A stretch of 64,000 nt of DNA from Prauserella aidingensis. Its GTDB lineage: Bacteria > Actinomycetota > Actinomycetes > Mycobacteriales > Pseudonocardiaceae. The number at the start of each line of letters is the position of its first letter. Positions within the stretch are counted from its first letter, which is position 1. Where the stretch lies: positions 62,001 through 126,000 of the forward strand of contig NZ_JAMTCN010000001.1 in the NCBI RefSeq assembly GCF_024171865.1. Direction: 5' to 3'. Below the pieces are notes generated by a model, which was not told where the DNA came from, searched no databases, and was given only the letters and a program-made list of their open reading frames with translations. Made by a program: the position numbers and the translations under genes. Of the stretch, positions 63,617 through 64,000 are shown piece by piece.

Positions 63617-64000
63617 CAGACGTCGTGCAGATCGTCGAACAGGCCGCGGCGAAGCTGAATCTGACGACCCTCGCCGGGCTCGACCTGTCGAGGTCGGTGT
63701 CGCTCGTCGAGGCCATCAATGCCGAGCTGGGCACGAACCTGTCCACTGGAGTTGTCGCGGAACATCCCGATGTGCGGCGCCTGGCGTCGCACATCGAGAG
63801 GGTGCTCGCCGACAGGTCCGCCGGTGAGGACATCGCGGTCGTGGGCATGCACTGCCGGGCGGGCGAGGCAACCGGCACCGAGGAGTTCTGGCGGATCGTG
63901 CGTGCCGGCAAGGACGTCACCTCCGAGCTGGCCGATCCGGTCGCCCTCGACATGTACCGCCGGGCGTTCCCGGGTACCGAACTGCCGCGGTACGGCGCCA
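63613..64000 (+). CDS. PKS gene F (partial): ACP-like start and beginning of a KS
   Basis: ATG 63613 overlaps the stop of gene E by ATGA, and the frame stays open to the right edge (129 codons). Residues 1-~70 have the outline of a carrier protein: helix IVEQAAAKLNL, then LDLSRSVSLVEAINAELG, then EHPDVRRLASHIERVL. Ser30 sits near the phosphopantetheine position, but the preceding Asp is Val and the first loop is very short. From about residue 76 a KS begins (EDIAVVGMHC, then TEEFWRIVRAGKDV). This shows that the assembly line continues beyond the window. Confidence 0.8.
   Translation, partial: MTDVVQIVEQAAAKLNLTTLAGLDLSRSVSLVEAINAELGTNLSTGVVAEHPDVRRLASHIERVLADRSAGEDIAVVGMHCRAGEATGTEEFWRIVRAGKDVTSELADPVALDMYRRAFPGTELPRYGA

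Noticed and set aside
1-64000. CRISPR arrays, tRNA or rRNA genes, insertion sequences, attachment sites
   Set aside because: No regularly spaced repeats, no tRNA-like cloverleaf, no transposase or integrase motif was seen; the only large repeat is the ACP duplication in gene D.

Overview
The window is very GC-rich, its codons end mostly in G or C, and coding density is high with all genes on the + strand. This, together with the gene families present (FCD/GntR regulator, LuxR with TPR-like repeats, actinobacterial P450, cis-AT style PKS parts), points to a filamentous actinomycete. I cannot name the species. The window is dominated by one giant hybrid polyketide synthase / nonribosomal peptide synthetase cluster that runs off the right edge.

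Layout. Positions 2-1253 hold the C-terminal part of an FCD-type regulator and a small cache-domain protein, probably outside or at the border of the cluster. Positions 1385-4168 hold a compositionally distinct class I methyltransferase, a ~490 bp non-coding stretch and a LuxR-type regulator. Positions 4245-6688 hold a cytochrome P450 followed after 32 nt by a bacterial nitric oxide synthase oxygenase. From 6790 to the edge are six consecutive megasynthase genes (here called A-F), each overlapping the next (11 bp, then four ATGA overlaps), so all are translationally coupled.

Assembly line read from the domains. A: AT-less loading module KSQ-ACP, then module 1 KS-AT(methylmalonyl type)-DH-KR-ACP. 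B: module 2 KS-DH-KR-ACP, module 3 KS-DH-KR-ACP, module 4 KS-DH-KR-MT-ACP. C: module 5 KS-KR-MT-ACP, module 6 C-A-PCP (glycine-like code), module 7 KS-DH-KR*-ACP, module 8 KS-DH*-ACP-MT-KR-ACP, a free-standing KS without the HGTGT histidine (9) fused directly to module 10 KS-KR-ACP. D: module 11 KS-ACP-ACP-ACP plus a degenerate methyltransferase-like tail. E: MT, then module 12 KS*-DH-ER-KR*-ACP plus another degenerate methyltransferase-like tail. F: start of an ACP-like segment and a KS, truncated. Only module 1 carries an acyltransferase; all other modules must be loaded in trans, so this is a mixed cis-/trans-AT system. The trans-acting AT, the final module and any thioesterase must lie outside the window. 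A collinear reading gives an acetate-type start, several conjugated alkenes with C-methyl branches, an internal glycine amide and a further methylated, partly reduced polyketide.

How the parts may work together. Two near-identical TAAC-N8-GTTA palindromes, one before the methyltransferase gene and one before the P450 gene (overlapping the stop codon of the LuxR gene), sit at the same distance from a possible -10 element. They are good candidates for sites of the LuxR regulator, which would switch on the P450-NOS-PKS transcript. The NOS/P450 pair recalls nitration systems such as TxtD/TxtE. Most noteworthy structurally: Ser-less ACP-like inserts occur in the post-KS linker of exactly the three extension modules that lack a DH domain; there is a tandem KS-KS; and there are several catalytic-residue losses.
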